NCBI RefSeq assembly: GCF_001995215.1
Contig: NZ_MUXN01000011.1
Location: 1 to 64,000, forward strand
Direction: 5' to 3'
Source: Amycolatopsis azurea DSM 43854
GTDB taxonomy: Bacteria; Actinomycetota; Actinomycetes; Mycobacteriales; Pseudonocardiaceae
Length of the DNA stretch: 64,000 bases
The position numbers and the translations under genes were made by a program. Positions 33,959 through 43,116 of this stretch are shown here, in pieces. The first letter of the stretch is position 1. The number at the start of each line of letters is the position of its first letter. The notes under the pieces are model-generated. The model saw nothing but the letters and a program-made list of their open reading frames with translations, was not told where the DNA came from and made no database searches.

Positions 33959-36151
33959 ATGGCTTCCTTCGAACGGCCGGGAATGTACGTGCCCTACCCG
34001 GCCCGGTGCAATCCGCAAGTGGACTCCGCGCGGGCCAACGTGAAGGCCTGGGCGGTCGAGGTCGGGATCCTGCCCTCGCGGGAGACGCCGGACGCGGCGG
34101 ACGTCTGGGACGAGCGGAAGTTCGACGACATGGACTTCGCCCTGTTCGGCGCGTTGCAGTACCCCGACGCACCGGGGCCGGAGCTGGATCTGCTGGCCGA
34201 GTGGCACACCTGGATCTTCTACTACGACGACCGGTTCTTGCGGGCCTACCAGCACACGGGCGACCTGGCAGGCGCGCGGGAGCACATCGACGCGCTCCTG
34301 CGCTACATGCCGAGCACGCCGGGCGAGGCGCCACCGTCGCCCGGCAACCCGGTGGAGGCCGGTCTCGCCGACCTTTGGCCCCGGACGATCTCGACGATGT
34401 CCCCGGAGTGGTCGGCCCGGTTCGCCGGGTTGACCGGGGACATGCTGGAAGAACCGCTGCGCGAGGTCGCCAACGCGCGCGTGGACGTCGTGCCGGATCC
34501 GATCAGCTACGTCCAGCTCCGGCGCAAGACCGGCGGCGCGCTGTGGACCGCGATCCTGGCCGAACACGCGGTGGGTGTCGAGCTGCCGCACGCGGTCGAA
34601 AGCTCCCGTGCGCTGCGGGTGCTGAAGGACACGTTCGCCGACGGTATCCACCTGCGGAACGACATCTTCTCCTACGAGAAGGAAAAACTCGCCGGAGAGA
34701 AGAACGGGGTCATGGTCGTCGAGGAGTTCCTCGGCTGCACTCCGCAGCGGGCGGCCGACCTGGTCAACGAGCTGGCGACCTCCCGGATGCAGCAGTTCGA
34801 GAACGCCGCCCTGGTCGAGCTCCCGCTGCTGTTCGCGGACCTCGCCCTGCCACCGGACGTGTGCCTGGACGTCCTCGCTTACCTCCAGGGGCTGGCCGCG
34901 GGCATGGCGGGTGACTTCGAATGGGCGAAGACCACGGGCCGCTACAACGAAAACGGCGCGGCCGGGGAATCCGAGCCATCCACTGGGGACCCCGCCACCC
35001 TGGCCCGGCTGGGGATCATCCGCAGGGTGGCGGCGGTCGCTCCGCCTCCGGGGACGGTACTGCCGGACCCGGAGGCGGAGCAGGTGGATCTTCCCGATTT
35101 CCACATGCCTTACACCGGCGGGCGGAATCCGCATCTCGACACCGCGTACAGCCGGGTTCGGGACTGGGCCGCCGAAATGGGGATGCTGGGCTCGGGCGTG
35201 CCGGAGTGGGACGAGGCGGGCTTCGAGTCGGCCAATCCCGTGCGGTACGCCGCGCTGATGTTCCCGGAGGCACCAGAAGACCGGTTCGAACTGGCCGCGA
35301 AATGGATGACGGCCGTCTATTTCCTCGGTGATCTGATGGACGTCTTCGAACGTCGCCGGGATCTCGCGGGGGCCAAGGCGATGTCCGACAGGCTGGCGAA
35401 GTTCGTGCCCGTCGGCAGGCCGGGCGACCTTCCCTCACCGATCGGTCCGCTCGAGCGCGGCATCGCCGACCTGTGGCCACGCATCGCGCCGTCGATGACG
35501 GTGGACTGGCGGCGCTGGTTCTCCGCGAGCGTCACGAGAGCGTGCGAAGGCAGCTTGTGGAAGATCCTCAACGTCGTTCAGAGGCGTGTCCCCGATCCGG
35601 TCGACCACACCGAGATGCGCCGCGGGTGCGGCCTCGAGATCGTCATGGCCCTGCTCTTCTACGCGCAAGGGCTTTCCCTGCCTGCCGGGAAGACCGCCCG
35701 CGAACTGATCCGGACACTGGTCGAGTCGATCCTGGATTGGCGCGTGCTGTTCAACGACATCGTCTCCTTCTCCCGCGAGGTGGAAACGGAAGACGGCGGC
35801 ATCAACAACGGCGTGCAGATCATGCGCCGGTTCCTCGGTGGCGACGTCGCACAGGCCATCGAGCTCGCCAACAGCCTGGCCACCGCCCAGCTCGGGAACT
35901 TCGAACGCGCCGTGGCCGCGGGCCTGCCCGAGGACCGGCACCAGGTTCGAGGCGTCGTCGACGCGTTCCGGACGGTGATCGCCGCTGAACTCGAGGCGCA
36001 TCTCCTGGTGGTGCCGAGCAGGTACGCCACCGGCGGTACGAAGGTGGAACCGGAGACGGCGCCGTGGCGGATGGTGCCCTGGCCCACCGGCCTCGGCACG
36101 TCGGCCGCCCGGATCGGCGCGCTGGCCGGTGCCGGAGGTGAGCGGGCATGA
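33959..36151 (+). CDS. Two-domain terpene synthase (geosmin-synthase-like)
   Basis: A 730-residue protein of two class I terpene synthase domains, as in geosmin synthases (about 725-750 residues). Domain 1 (1-330) has the metal motif YYDDRFL (88-94, D90 D91) and NSE triad NDIFSYEKE (N234, S238, E242), ending in GRYN. Domain 2 (380-690) has LGDLMD (456-461), where the first Asp is Gly457, and a complete NSE NDIVSFSRE (N599, S603, E607). A Pro/Ala-rich linker (about 331-379) joins them and a low-complexity tail follows residue 690. ATG 33959 follows GGGAGA at 33944. It is encoded 34 bases after the shell gene and ends overlapping the P450 start by 4 bases. The substrate is probably FPP. Confidence 0.88.
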   Translation: MASFERPGMYVPYPARCNPQVDSARANVKAWAVEVGILPSRETPDAADVWDERKFDDMDFALFGALQYPDAPGPELDLLAEWHTWIFYYDDRFLRAYQHTGDLAGAREHIDALLRYMPSTPGEAPPSPGNPVEAGLADLWPRTISTMSPEWSARFAGLTGDMLEEPLREVANARVDVVPDPISYVQLRRKTGGALWTAILAEHAVGVELPHAVESSRALRVLKDTFADGIHLRNDIFSYEKEKLAGEKNGVMVVEEFLGCTPQRAADLVNELATSRMQQFENAALVELPLLFADLALPPDVCLDVLAYLQGLAAGMAGDFEWAKTTGRYNENGAAGESEPSTGDPATLARLGIIRRVAAVAPPPGTVLPDPEAEQVDLPDFHMPYTGGRNPHLDTAYSRVRDWAAEMGMLGSGVPEWDEAGFESANPVRYAALMFPEAPEDRFELAAKWMTAVYFLGDLMDVFERRRDLAGAKAMSDRLAKFVPVGRPGDLPSPIGPLERGIADLWPRIAPSMTVDWRRWFSASVTRACEGSLWKILNVVQRRVPDPVDHTEMRRGCGLEIVMALLFYAQGLSLPAGKTARELIRTLVESILDWRVLFNDIVSFSREVETEDGGINNGVQIMRRFLGGDVAQAIELANSLATAQLGNFERAVAAGLPEDRHQVRGVVDAFRTVIAAELEAHLLVVPSRYATGGTKVEPETAPWRMVPWPTGLGTSAARIGALAGAGGERA

Positions 36152-37392
36152 CAGGCCTCGAAAAGGCGCCCACGCCGGGCGACGAACTCGGCGCCGCCCT
36201 GTTCGATCCGACGTCCCGGGTCGACCCGTATCCCGTGTTCCACCGGCTGCGCGAGGAGGCGCCGTTCTTCCGAGGCCCGGACGGGACCTGGATTCTCAGC
36301 CGGTACGCGGACATCTCCACCGTGCTGACCGGCCCGCGGTTCGGCTACCGCGAGCCACGCGCGCTGCGCACCCGCGCGTTGCTCGTCGAGCAGGACCGCG
36401 ACGGCCTGCTGACCGACCGCGACAGCGGCCTGTCGGTCAGTTCGTTCATGACGCAGAACCCACCGCAGCACACCAGGTTGCGCCGGTTCGTCGCGTCGGC
36501 CTTCACCGGCCGCGCGGTGGCCCGGCTCCGGCGCCGGATCGTCGAGCACGCCGACGCCCTGCTGGACGACATCGTGGCCGCCGGCCCGGTGGATCTCGTC
36601 GAGACCTTCGCCTATCCGCTGCCTTTCCGGATCATCTGCGAACTGCTCGGCGTCCCGCCGGAGGATCGCGCGCCGTTCCCCGAGTGGTCGCACGCGATCG
36701 CGCTCGGCATGGACCCGGACTTCCTGTTGTCCCAGGAGGAGGTCGCGCGCCGCGCCAGGGCGATGCTCGACGCGGCGGCCTACTTCCACGAGCTGGCGAA
36801 GCTACGACGGCGTCATCCGCGCGAGGATCTCGTTTCCACCCTCGTCCACGCCGAGGGCGGCGCGCTCTCGTCGGCGGAGGTGTCCTCGACCTGCATCATG
36901 TTCCTGGTCGCCGGGCACGAATCGACCGCGAGCCTCATCGCGCTCGCGAGTCACGCGCTGCTGGCCCATCCCGGGCAGCTCGACCTCCTCTACTCGGACC
37001 CGTCGCTGACGGCGAACGCCGTCGAGGAGTTCCTGCGGTACGACACACCGGGGCAGACCGTCGTCCGCACCGCGTTGACGGACACCACGATCGGCGAGGA
37101 GCCCGTGCCGGCGGGCACCAAACTGATGTCCCTGCTCGGCGCGGCCAACCGGGATCCGGAGGTCTTCCCCGATCCCGACCGGCTCGACCTGACCAGGGGA
37201 GGGAGCCGGCATCTCGGCTTCAGCCAGGGCACCCACTTCTGCCTCGGCGCCGCGCTGGCCAGGCTGGAGACGACGGTCGCGGTCCGGCGGCTGATCGACC
37301 GCACCCGCACGCTCGAACCGGCAGGCCCGGCCCGCTGGCGAGGCAACTTCTCCCTGCGCGGTCTGGCGAAGCTGCCCACCGTCCTGGCCTGA
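36148..37392 (+). CDS. Cytochrome P450
   Basis: A 414-residue P450 with I-helix AGHEST (255-260), ExxR EFLR (294-297) and heme-binding FSQGTHFCLGAAL with axial C365. The ATG overlaps the terpene synthase stop by 4 bases, so production is tied to it. It probably oxidises the terpene product; a ferredoxin and reductase are not in the window and must come from elsewhere in the genome. Confidence 0.92.
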   Translation: MTGLEKAPTPGDELGAALFDPTSRVDPYPVFHRLREEAPFFRGPDGTWILSRYADISTVLTGPRFGYREPRALRTRALLVEQDRDGLLTDRDSGLSVSSFMTQNPPQHTRLRRFVASAFTGRAVARLRRRIVEHADALLDDIVAAGPVDLVETFAYPLPFRIICELLGVPPEDRAPFPEWSHAIALGMDPDFLLSQEEVARRARAMLDAAAYFHELAKLRRRHPREDLVSTLVHAEGGALSSAEVSSTCIMFLVAGHESTASLIALASHALLAHPGQLDLLYSDPSLTANAVEEFLRYDTPGQTVVRTALTDTTIGEEPVPAGTKLMSLLGAANRDPEVFPDPDRLDLTRGGSRHLGFSQGTHFCLGAALARLETTVAVRRLIDRTRTLEPAGPARWRGNFSLRGLAKLPTVLA

Positions 37393-37428
37393 GCGGACCG
37401 GAAGTCACCTGAGCAGGAGGGGAGCCTC

Positions 37429-38487
37429 ATGAACACCTCTGTGATGCGAGAAAGCGAGGCAACGGCCGTCCTCGACGCCGCGAGCGAACGCATCCGGCCC
37501 GCGCTGCGGGACACGGTCGCCGCGTTGCCCGGCGCGATGCGGCTGGTCAGCGGGTATCACTTCGGCTGGTGTGGACCGGACGGCGGACCCGTGGCCACGC
37601 CGACGTCCATGGGCAAGTCGCTGCGGCCCGCGCTGGTGTTCCTCGCGTCGGCCGCGGTCAGCGGGACCACGCCGGTGGTCATGGCCGACCCGGCGACCGT
37701 GCGGGCGGCGGTCGCGGTCGAGCTGGTGCACAACTTTTCGCTGATCCACGACGACGTGATCGACCGGGACGTCGTGCGACGGCACCGGCAGACGGTGTGG
37801 AAGGTCTTCGGGGTGCCCGTCGCGATCCTCGCCGGGGACGCGCTGCTCGCCCTCGCCGCACAGGTGCTCGCGCGGACCGAGCCCCCCGTGGCCACGAACG
37901 CGGTCGCGGTGTTGCACGAATCGGTCCAGCAGCTCATCGAAGGCCAGGCCGCCGACCTGGCCTTCGAAACCCGCGACGACGTCGGGCTGGCCGAATGCGT
38001 CGAGATGGCGAGCCGCAAGACCGGCGCGTTGACGGCCTGCGCGTGCGAGCTGGGCGCGCTGCTCGGCGAAGGCGATCCGGACCAGGTGCGGTGTTTGCGG
38101 GTCTTCGGGACCCACCTCGGCCTGGCCTTTCAGCTGACCGACGACCTGCTGGGGATCTGGGGCGAAGGCGCGGTGACCGGCAAACCGGACCAGGCGGATC
38201 TATGGGCACGGAAGAAGAGCCTGCCCGTCGTGGCCGCGCTGACGAGCGGTACCGCGGCCGCGGCGGAACTGGCCGAGCTGTACCGGAAACCGGAGCGGTG
38301 GGGAGGAGCCGAGGTGCTGCGGGCGCTCACCCTGATCGAGCTGGCCGGCGGGCGTGCCTGGGCGCGGGACGAGGCCGCGCGGCACGTCGGGTCCGCGGTG
38401 TCCTGCCTCGAACAGGCACACCTCGAACCCGCCACTGCGGCGAACCTCGCGGCGCTGGCCCGGCTCGCCGCCATCCGCGACCACTGA
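37429..38487 (+). CDS. Polyprenyl diphosphate synthase (FPP/GGPP type)
   Basis: A 352-residue trans-prenyltransferase. First Asp-rich motif IHDDVID (D108 D109 D112), second motif TDDLLGIWG (D238 D239, with Gly at the third Asp position, which is common in actinomycete members), GK-x-x-R-P at SMGKSLRP, and [10 protein letters not shown]. The residue five before the first motif is Phe103. Product length cannot be fixed from sequence; FPP or GGPP is likely. AGGAGG precedes the ATG 36 bases after the P450. Confidence 0.88.
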   Translation: MNTSVMRESEATAVLDAASERIRPALRDTVAALPGAMRLVSGYHFGWCGPDGGPVATPTSMGKSLRPALVFLASAAVSGTTPVVMADPATVRAAVAVELVHNFSLIHDDVIDRDVVRRHRQTVWKVFGVPVAILAGDALLALAAQVLARTEPPVATNAVAVLHESVQQLIEGQAADLAFETRDDVGLAECVEMASRKTGALTACACELGALLGEGDPDQVRCLRVFGTHLGLAFQLTDDLLGIWGEGAVTGKPDQADLWARKKSLPVVAALTSGTAAAAELAELYRKPERWGGAEVLRALTLIELAGGRAWARDEAARHVGSAVSCLEQAHLEPATAANLAALARLAAIRDH

Positions 38488-38503
38488 ACCTCGGGAGGGC
38501 ACA

Positions 38504-39772
38504 GTGAGCGACCGACGGAGTAACCGACCCCGGCCCACGCCGAACGCCACCGCGCTGCTGGACTCGCTCGTACCAGGGGACATCGTGGTACCCGACGCGA
38601 TCATCTCGGGGCGGCGGGCCACTTCCTGCGAAGCGGCGCCCGTCATCGCCGCCACGCTCCGGCGGCGGGGGCACGCGATCCGCGGCGCCACCGTCAAGGT
38701 GGGCAGGCACCCGGGTGGCGTCCCGGTCGTGCTGCGGGCGAACCGGTGGACGGGATGGACGGGCGTCGCCGCGGCCCCCGGGGACCAGGCCGCCCTCGGC
38801 GTGTGCGACCGGATGGCGATCGAGCTGGCTCGCGCGAGGCGGGAACGGCTGGTGTGCCTCGCGGCGCCCAGGTCGTTCTGCGCCGGGGTGGAGCGGGCGA
38901 TCGAGGTCGTCGAACGTGCCCTCGAACGGCGTGGCACGCCGCTGTACGTGCGCAAGCAGATCGTGCACAACGCGACCGTGATCGCCGACCTGGAACAGCT
39001 GGGTGCGGTCTTCGTCGACGAACTCGACGAGGTACCGGACGGGGCGACCGTGGTGTTCTCCGCGCACGGTGTCGCTCCCGCGGTGTGGTCCGAGGCCGCC
39101 GCGCGCGGGCTGGACGTGATCGACGCGACCTGTCCGCTGGTGGCCAAGGTGCACGCCGAGGCACGACGGTTCGTGCGGCGGGGCGACACGGTGGTGCTGA
39201 TCGGCCACGGCGGGCACGAGGAGGTCGACGGCACGCTCGGCGAGGCCCCCGGCGAGATCCTGCTGGTGGAGAACGTCGCCGAGGTCGGCACGCTCGACGT
39301 CCCCGACCCCACCAGGGTCTCCTATCTGACGCAGACCACCCTCGCCGCCGACGAGACCGCCGAGGTCGTCGATGCGCTGCGACAACGCTTTCCCGCGCTG
39401 GCGGGGCCGCCGTCCGACGACATCTGCTACGCGTCGACCAACCGGCAGGACGCGTTGCGCGGCCTGGCCCGCGACGTCGACCTGGTGCTGGTGGTCGGCT
39501 CGCCGAACTCTTCGAATTCCCTGCGGCTCGTGGAACTCGCCGAGGCCGCGGGCACCCCTGCCCACCTGATCGACGACGCGACCGACATCGAACTCGGCTG
39601 GCTCGCGGACGCCGGCCGGGTCGGGTTGACGGCGGGCGCCTCGGCACCGCCGCATCTCGTCGACGGTGTCGTCGACGCGCTGCGCGGGCTCGGCCACGTC
39701 ACGGTCACCGAGCATCGCGTCGCGACCGAAACCATCCGGTTCTCCCTGCCGAAGGCGGTCGGTAAGTCATGA
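38504..39772 (+). CDS. ispH: 4-hydroxy-3-methylbut-2-enyl diphosphate reductase (IspH) with N-terminal extension
   Basis: A 422-residue protein from GTG 38504 (GGGAGGG site), well above the usual ~310-340. The three Fe-S Cys are C126 (FCAGV), C210 (ATCPLV) and C308 ([11 protein letters not shown]); the proton-relay residues are in [10 protein letters not shown] (H238, E240), TQTT (276-279) and GSPNSSNS. IspH is the last MEP step and yields IPP and DMAPP. Residues 1-113 are extra and look like a fragment of a nucleoside-phosphorylase-like fold ([24 protein letters not shown]), so a fusion or remnant (inference). Overlaps dxs by 4 bases. Confidence 0.88.
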   Translation: MSDRRSNRPRPTPNATALLDSLVPGDIVVPDAIISGRRATSCEAAPVIAATLRRRGHAIRGATVKVGRHPGGVPVVLRANRWTGWTGVAAAPGDQAALGVCDRMAIELARARRERLVCLAAPRSFCAGVERAIEVVERALERRGTPLYVRKQIVHNATVIADLEQLGAVFVDELDEVPDGATVVFSAHGVAPAVWSEAAARGLDVIDATCPLVAKVHAEARRFVRRGDTVVLIGHGGHEEVDGTLGEAPGEILLVENVAEVGTLDVPDPTRVSYLTQTTLAADETAEVVDALRQRFPALAGPPSDDICYASTNRQDALRGLARDVDLVLVVGSPNSSNSLRLVELAEAAGTPAHLIDDATDIELGWLADAGRVGLTAGASAPPHLVDGVVDALRGLGHVTVTEHRVATETIRFSLPKAVGKS

Positions 39773-41559
39773 CCGCCACCGCGTCCGGCGCGCCGAGGCT
39801 GCTGAACTCGGTCCTCCGGCGGCAGCGGCTCGCCCGCATGGACAAAGGGCAACTCGACACGCTGGCCCAGGAGATCCGGGAGGTACTGCTGGAGACGGTC
39901 TGCGCGACCGGCGGCCACCTCGGGTCCAACCTCGGCGTCGTGGAGCTGACCATCGCGCTGCACCGGGTCTTCGATCCCGGGCGGGACCGGATCGTGTTCG
40001 ACGTCGGGCATCAGTGCTACCCGCACAAGCTGCTCACCGGCAGGCTTTCGCGCTTCGGCCGTCTCCGCAAGGCGGGCGGGCTCTCCGGCTATCCGGCGCG
40101 CGGCGAATCGGAGACGGACGTCGTGGAGAATTCGCACGCGTCCACCGCATTGTCCTATGCCGACGGCCTCACCACCGCGTTCGCGCTCCGTGGACAAGCC
40201 GATCGGCGGGTGGTCGTCGTGATCGGCGACGGGGCGCTCACCGGCGGGATGAGCTGGGAGGCGATCAACACCATCGGCGCGGCGGCGCGCCCGATGGTGG
40301 TGGTGCTGAACGACAACGGCCGTTCCTACGCGCCGACCGTCGGCTCGATCAGCACGCACCTCCGGGCGCTGCGCGGCCACGCGGCGGGCGCCAACGTCTT
40401 CACGAACCTGGGTTTCGCCTATTTCGGGCCGGTGGACGGGCACGATGTCACCGAGATCGAGCACGCGTTCCGGCAAGCGTCCACTATGGACAGACCGGCG
40501 CTGGTGCATGTGGTGACCGTCAAGGGAAAGGGATATCCGCCCGCCGAGGCGGACGACGTCGACCACATGCACACCGTCGGGGCGCTGAACCGGGTGACCG
40601 GGACGCCCGCCACGGGGCAGGGCAGAACGTGGACCTCCGTGTTCGCGCACGAGATCCGGACGCTCGGCGCGGAGCGCCCGGACCTCGTCTGCCTCAGCGC
40701 CGCGATGATCACGCCGACCGGGCTGGCCGACTTCGCGCGCGCGTTCCCCGGCCGCGCGTTCGACGTCGGCATCGCCGAGCAGCACGCGGTGACCAGGGCC
40801 GCCGGTCTCGCCATGGGCGGTCTGCACCCGGTGGTCGCGATCTACTCGACGTTCCTCAATCGCGCTGTCGACCAGCTGCTGATGGACGTCGCGCTGCACC
40901 GCCTGCCGGTCACCTTCGTACTGGACAGGGCGGGAGTCACCGGACCGGACGGCCCGAGCCATCACGGTGTCTGGGATCTGTCGGTGCTGGGGCTGGTCCC
41001 GGGCCTGCGGGTGGCGGCGCCACGGGACCCGGCGGGCCTGCGCGCCCTGCTGCGGGAGGCGGTCTCGGTGACCGAAGGTCCCACCGCGGTCCGGTTCCCC
41101 AAGACGACCGCGTCCCACGACATCCCTGCGCGGCAACGGATCGGGCCGGTCGACGTACTCCGGTCCGCCTCGGCGGACGACGTGCTCCTCGTCGCCGTCG
41201 GTCCGCTGGCGGCACCCTGTCTCGAGGCCGCCGAGCGGCTGGGCGGCCGAGGGGTGGGGGTCACCGTCGTCGATCCCCGCTGGGTGCTGCCCGTGCCCGC
41301 CGAGCTCACCGACCTCGCCGCGCGGTACCGGCTGGTGGTCACCGTCGAGGACAACCTGGTGACCGGCGGGGTCGGCACGCATCTGCGGCAGGCGCTGGAC
41401 GTCCATCCCGCGCCGCCGCCGGTGCGCGGCATCGCGATACCGCCGCGGTTTCTCGCCCACGGATCCCGCGACGGCCTGTTGCGTGAACACGGTCTCGACG
41501 CGGACGGCATCGCCGGCGCGGTGCTGCGGGCTCTCTCGTCCGGGGAGGTGGCCCCGTGA
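39769..41559 (+). CDS. dxs: 1-deoxy-D-xylulose-5-phosphate synthase
   Basis: A 596-residue DXS, a little short. TPP-binding [45 protein letters not shown] (catalytic region), and [17 protein letters not shown] are intact. DXS joins pyruvate and glyceraldehyde-3-phosphate and is the committed step of the MEP pathway, often rate limiting, so a copy here would raise precursor supply for the terpene. ATG overlaps the ispH stop and its own stop overlaps the ispG start (GTGA). Confidence 0.92.
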   Translation: MTATASGAPRLLNSVLRRQRLARMDKGQLDTLAQEIREVLLETVCATGGHLGSNLGVVELTIALHRVFDPGRDRIVFDVGHQCYPHKLLTGRLSRFGRLRKAGGLSGYPARGESETDVVENSHASTALSYADGLTTAFALRGQADRRVVVVIGDGALTGGMSWEAINTIGAAARPMVVVLNDNGRSYAPTVGSISTHLRALRGHAAGANVFTNLGFAYFGPVDGHDVTEIEHAFRQASTMDRPALVHVVTVKGKGYPPAEADDVDHMHTVGALNRVTGTPATGQGRTWTSVFAHEIRTLGAERPDLVCLSAAMITPTGLADFARAFPGRAFDVGIAEQHAVTRAAGLAMGGLHPVVAIYSTFLNRAVDQLLMDVALHRLPVTFVLDRAGVTGPDGPSHHGVWDLSVLGLVPGLRVAAPRDPAGLRALLREAVSVTEGPTAVRFPKTTASHDIPARQRIGPVDVLRSASADDVLLVAVGPLAAPCLEAAERLGGRGVGVTVVDPRWVLPVPAELTDLAARYRLVVTVEDNLVTGGVGTHLRQALDVHPAPPPVRGIAIPPRFLAHGSRDGLLREHGLDADGIAGAVLRALSSGEVAP

Positions 41560-42668
41560 TCGGCGCTCCCCGCCGGACGACCCGGCAGGTCACGATCGGC
41601 CGGGGCGCCAAGGCGGTGCGGGTCGGGGGAGACGCGCCGGTCTCCGTGCAGTCCATGACGACCACGCCGACCGCGGACACGGAGGCGACGCTGCGGCAGA
41701 TCGCGGAGCTGACCGCCGCGGGCTGCCAGATCGTCCGGGTCGCGGTGCCGAGTCAGGACGACGCGGACGCGCTGCCCGTGATCGCGGCCAAGTCGCCGAT
41801 TCCCGTGATCGCCGACATCCACTTCCAGCCCCGCTACGTCTTCGCCGCGATCGACGCGGGTTGTGGCGCCGTGCGGGTGAATCCCGGCAACATCAAACGG
41901 TTCGACGACAAGGTGAAGGAGATCGCCGCCGCGGCCGGTGCCGCCGAGGTACCGATCCGCATCGGCGTCAACGCCGGCTCCCTCCACCCGGCACTCCTGG
42001 CGAAGTACGGCAAGGCGACTCCGGAAGCGCTGGTGGAGTCGGCGCTGTGGGAGTGCTCGCTGTTCGAGGAACACGGTTTCCGCGACCTCAAGATCTCGGT
42101 CAAGCACCACGATCCGCTCGTCACCGTCGACGCGTACCGTCTCCTCGCTTCCCGCTGCGACTACCCGTTGCATCTCGGGGTGACCGAGGCGGGACCGGCT
42201 CTGCAGGGCACGGTCAAGTCGGCGACCGCGTTCGCCATCCTGCTCGCCGACGGGATCGGCGACACCATCAGGGCTTCGCTCTCCGCGCCGCCGGTCGAGG
42301 AAGTGAAGGTGGGCAACCAGATCCTGGCGTCCCTCGGCCTCCGGCCCCGGCAGCTGGAGATCGTCTCGTGCCCGTCGTGCGGACGGGCGCAGGTGGACGT
42401 GTACCGGCTCACGGAACAGGTCGCCGCCGCGTTCGACGGATTCCCCTATCCGCTGCGGGTCGCCGTCATGGGCTGTGTCGTCAACGGCCCCGGCGAGGCG
42501 CGGGAGGCCGATCTCGGTGTCTCGTCGGGCAACGGCAAGGGACAGATCTTCGTCCGCGGCAAGGTGGTGCGGACCGTGCCGGAGTCACAGATCGTCGAGG
42601 CGCTCTTGGAAGAAGGGGTGCGTCTCGGTGAAACGGCTAGCGCCCGCCCCCAGAGCGCCTGTCCGTGA
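41556..42668 (+). CDS. ispG: 4-hydroxy-3-methylbut-2-en-1-yl diphosphate synthase (IspG/GcpE)
   Basis: A 370-residue flavodoxin/ferredoxin-dependent Fe-S enzyme. The cluster Cys are in [15 protein letters not shown] and [12 protein letters not shown]; the TIM-barrel N-terminus has [14 protein letters not shown] and [10 protein letters not shown]. It is the penultimate MEP step, making HMBPP for IspH. GTG start overlapping the dxs stop by 4 bases. Its stop codon lies inside the left arm of a perfect 25-bp inverted repeat. Confidence 0.92.
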   Translation: MIGAPRRTTRQVTIGRGAKAVRVGGDAPVSVQSMTTTPTADTEATLRQIAELTAAGCQIVRVAVPSQDDADALPVIAAKSPIPVIADIHFQPRYVFAAIDAGCGAVRVNPGNIKRFDDKVKEIAAAAGAAEVPIRIGVNAGSLHPALLAKYGKATPEALVESALWECSLFEEHGFRDLKISVKHHDPLVTVDAYRLLASRCDYPLHLGVTEAGPALQGTVKSATAFAILLADGIGDTIRASLSAPPVEEVKVGNQILASLGLRPRQLEIVSCPSCGRAQVDVYRLTEQVAAAFDGFPYPLRVAVMGCVVNGPGEAREADLGVSSGNGKGQIFVRGKVVRTVPESQIVEALLEEGVRLGETASARPQSACP

Positions 42669-42715
42669 AGGCCTCCTTGAGGGACCCAGAGTCCCTCAAG
42701 GAGGCCTTCACGGAC
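42661..42715. repeat. Perfect 25-bp inverted repeat, likely terminator
   Basis: The left arm (42661-42685, beginning gtccgtgaaggcctcc) and right arm (42691-42715) are exact reverse complements with a 5-base loop (ccaga). The ispG stop (TGA 42666-42668) lies in the left arm. It is an efficient terminator for the terpene operon. From memory, elements with this sequence are scattered in Amycolatopsis genomes; I cannot check that here. Confidence 0.8.
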
Positions 42716-42753
42716 TTGGCACCCGACAGGACACCAGGCAGCCGAGGACGAGA

Positions 42754-42939
42754 ATGGCGAAAAAGGGACTGAGCATGCGGCAGCTCGGCTCCGCCGACGA
42801 GCGCGACCTCGACTTCGGCCTCCGGACGATCGTCGGAGGCGGCCCGCAAGCCCGACTCGACGCGTGCCGCTGGTTCCGGCTCGGGACCCGGCTGTTCACA
42901 GGTGGTGCAGGACCGCGCTGCCTTGGCGGTCGCCGCTGA
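42754..42939 (+). pseudogene. Remnant of a TetR-type regulator C-terminus
   Basis: The frame from ATG 42754 encodes GSADERDLDFGLRTIVGG, the shape of the last helix of AcrR/TetR proteins (F-x-FGLR-x-L-x-G), followed by ~25 degenerate residues. There is no HTH. A leftover of a larger gene, not a functional product. Confidence 0.4.
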
Positions 42940-43109
42940 TCAGCCCGGCTTCCCGCAGCACGGTGGCGTGCCTGCTGGCGTTGCCGATCGAAGTGCCGGT
43001 ACTGGCCGCGAGCGCGCTGGTGGTGTGCGGCGTGGACAGGACGGACAGGAAGCCGGTGCGGCCGAGTCCGCCGTCCACCGACACCACACCAGGCGCGCCG
43101 AGCCCCTGA
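42896..43109 (-). pseudogene. Remnant of an ArsR-type regulator
   Basis: The minus frame reads GRTGFLSVLSTPHTTSALAAS then NASRHATVLREAGLI and AVLHHL, a degenerate ArsR winged helix (usual LGRTRxxVLxxLxxPxTTxELA and SxHxxVLRxAGLV). The start is missing and the family's N-terminal half has no match upstream. It overlaps the TetR remnant, so two decayed pieces lie between the terpene operon and the methyltransferase. Confidence 0.5.
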
Positions 43110-43116
43110 CCCGGGA

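Noticed and set aside
39427..41490. 687-codon minus-strand open frame across ispH/dxs
   Set aside because: Antisense to dxs, whose motifs are unmistakable; long antisense frames are common at this GC content.
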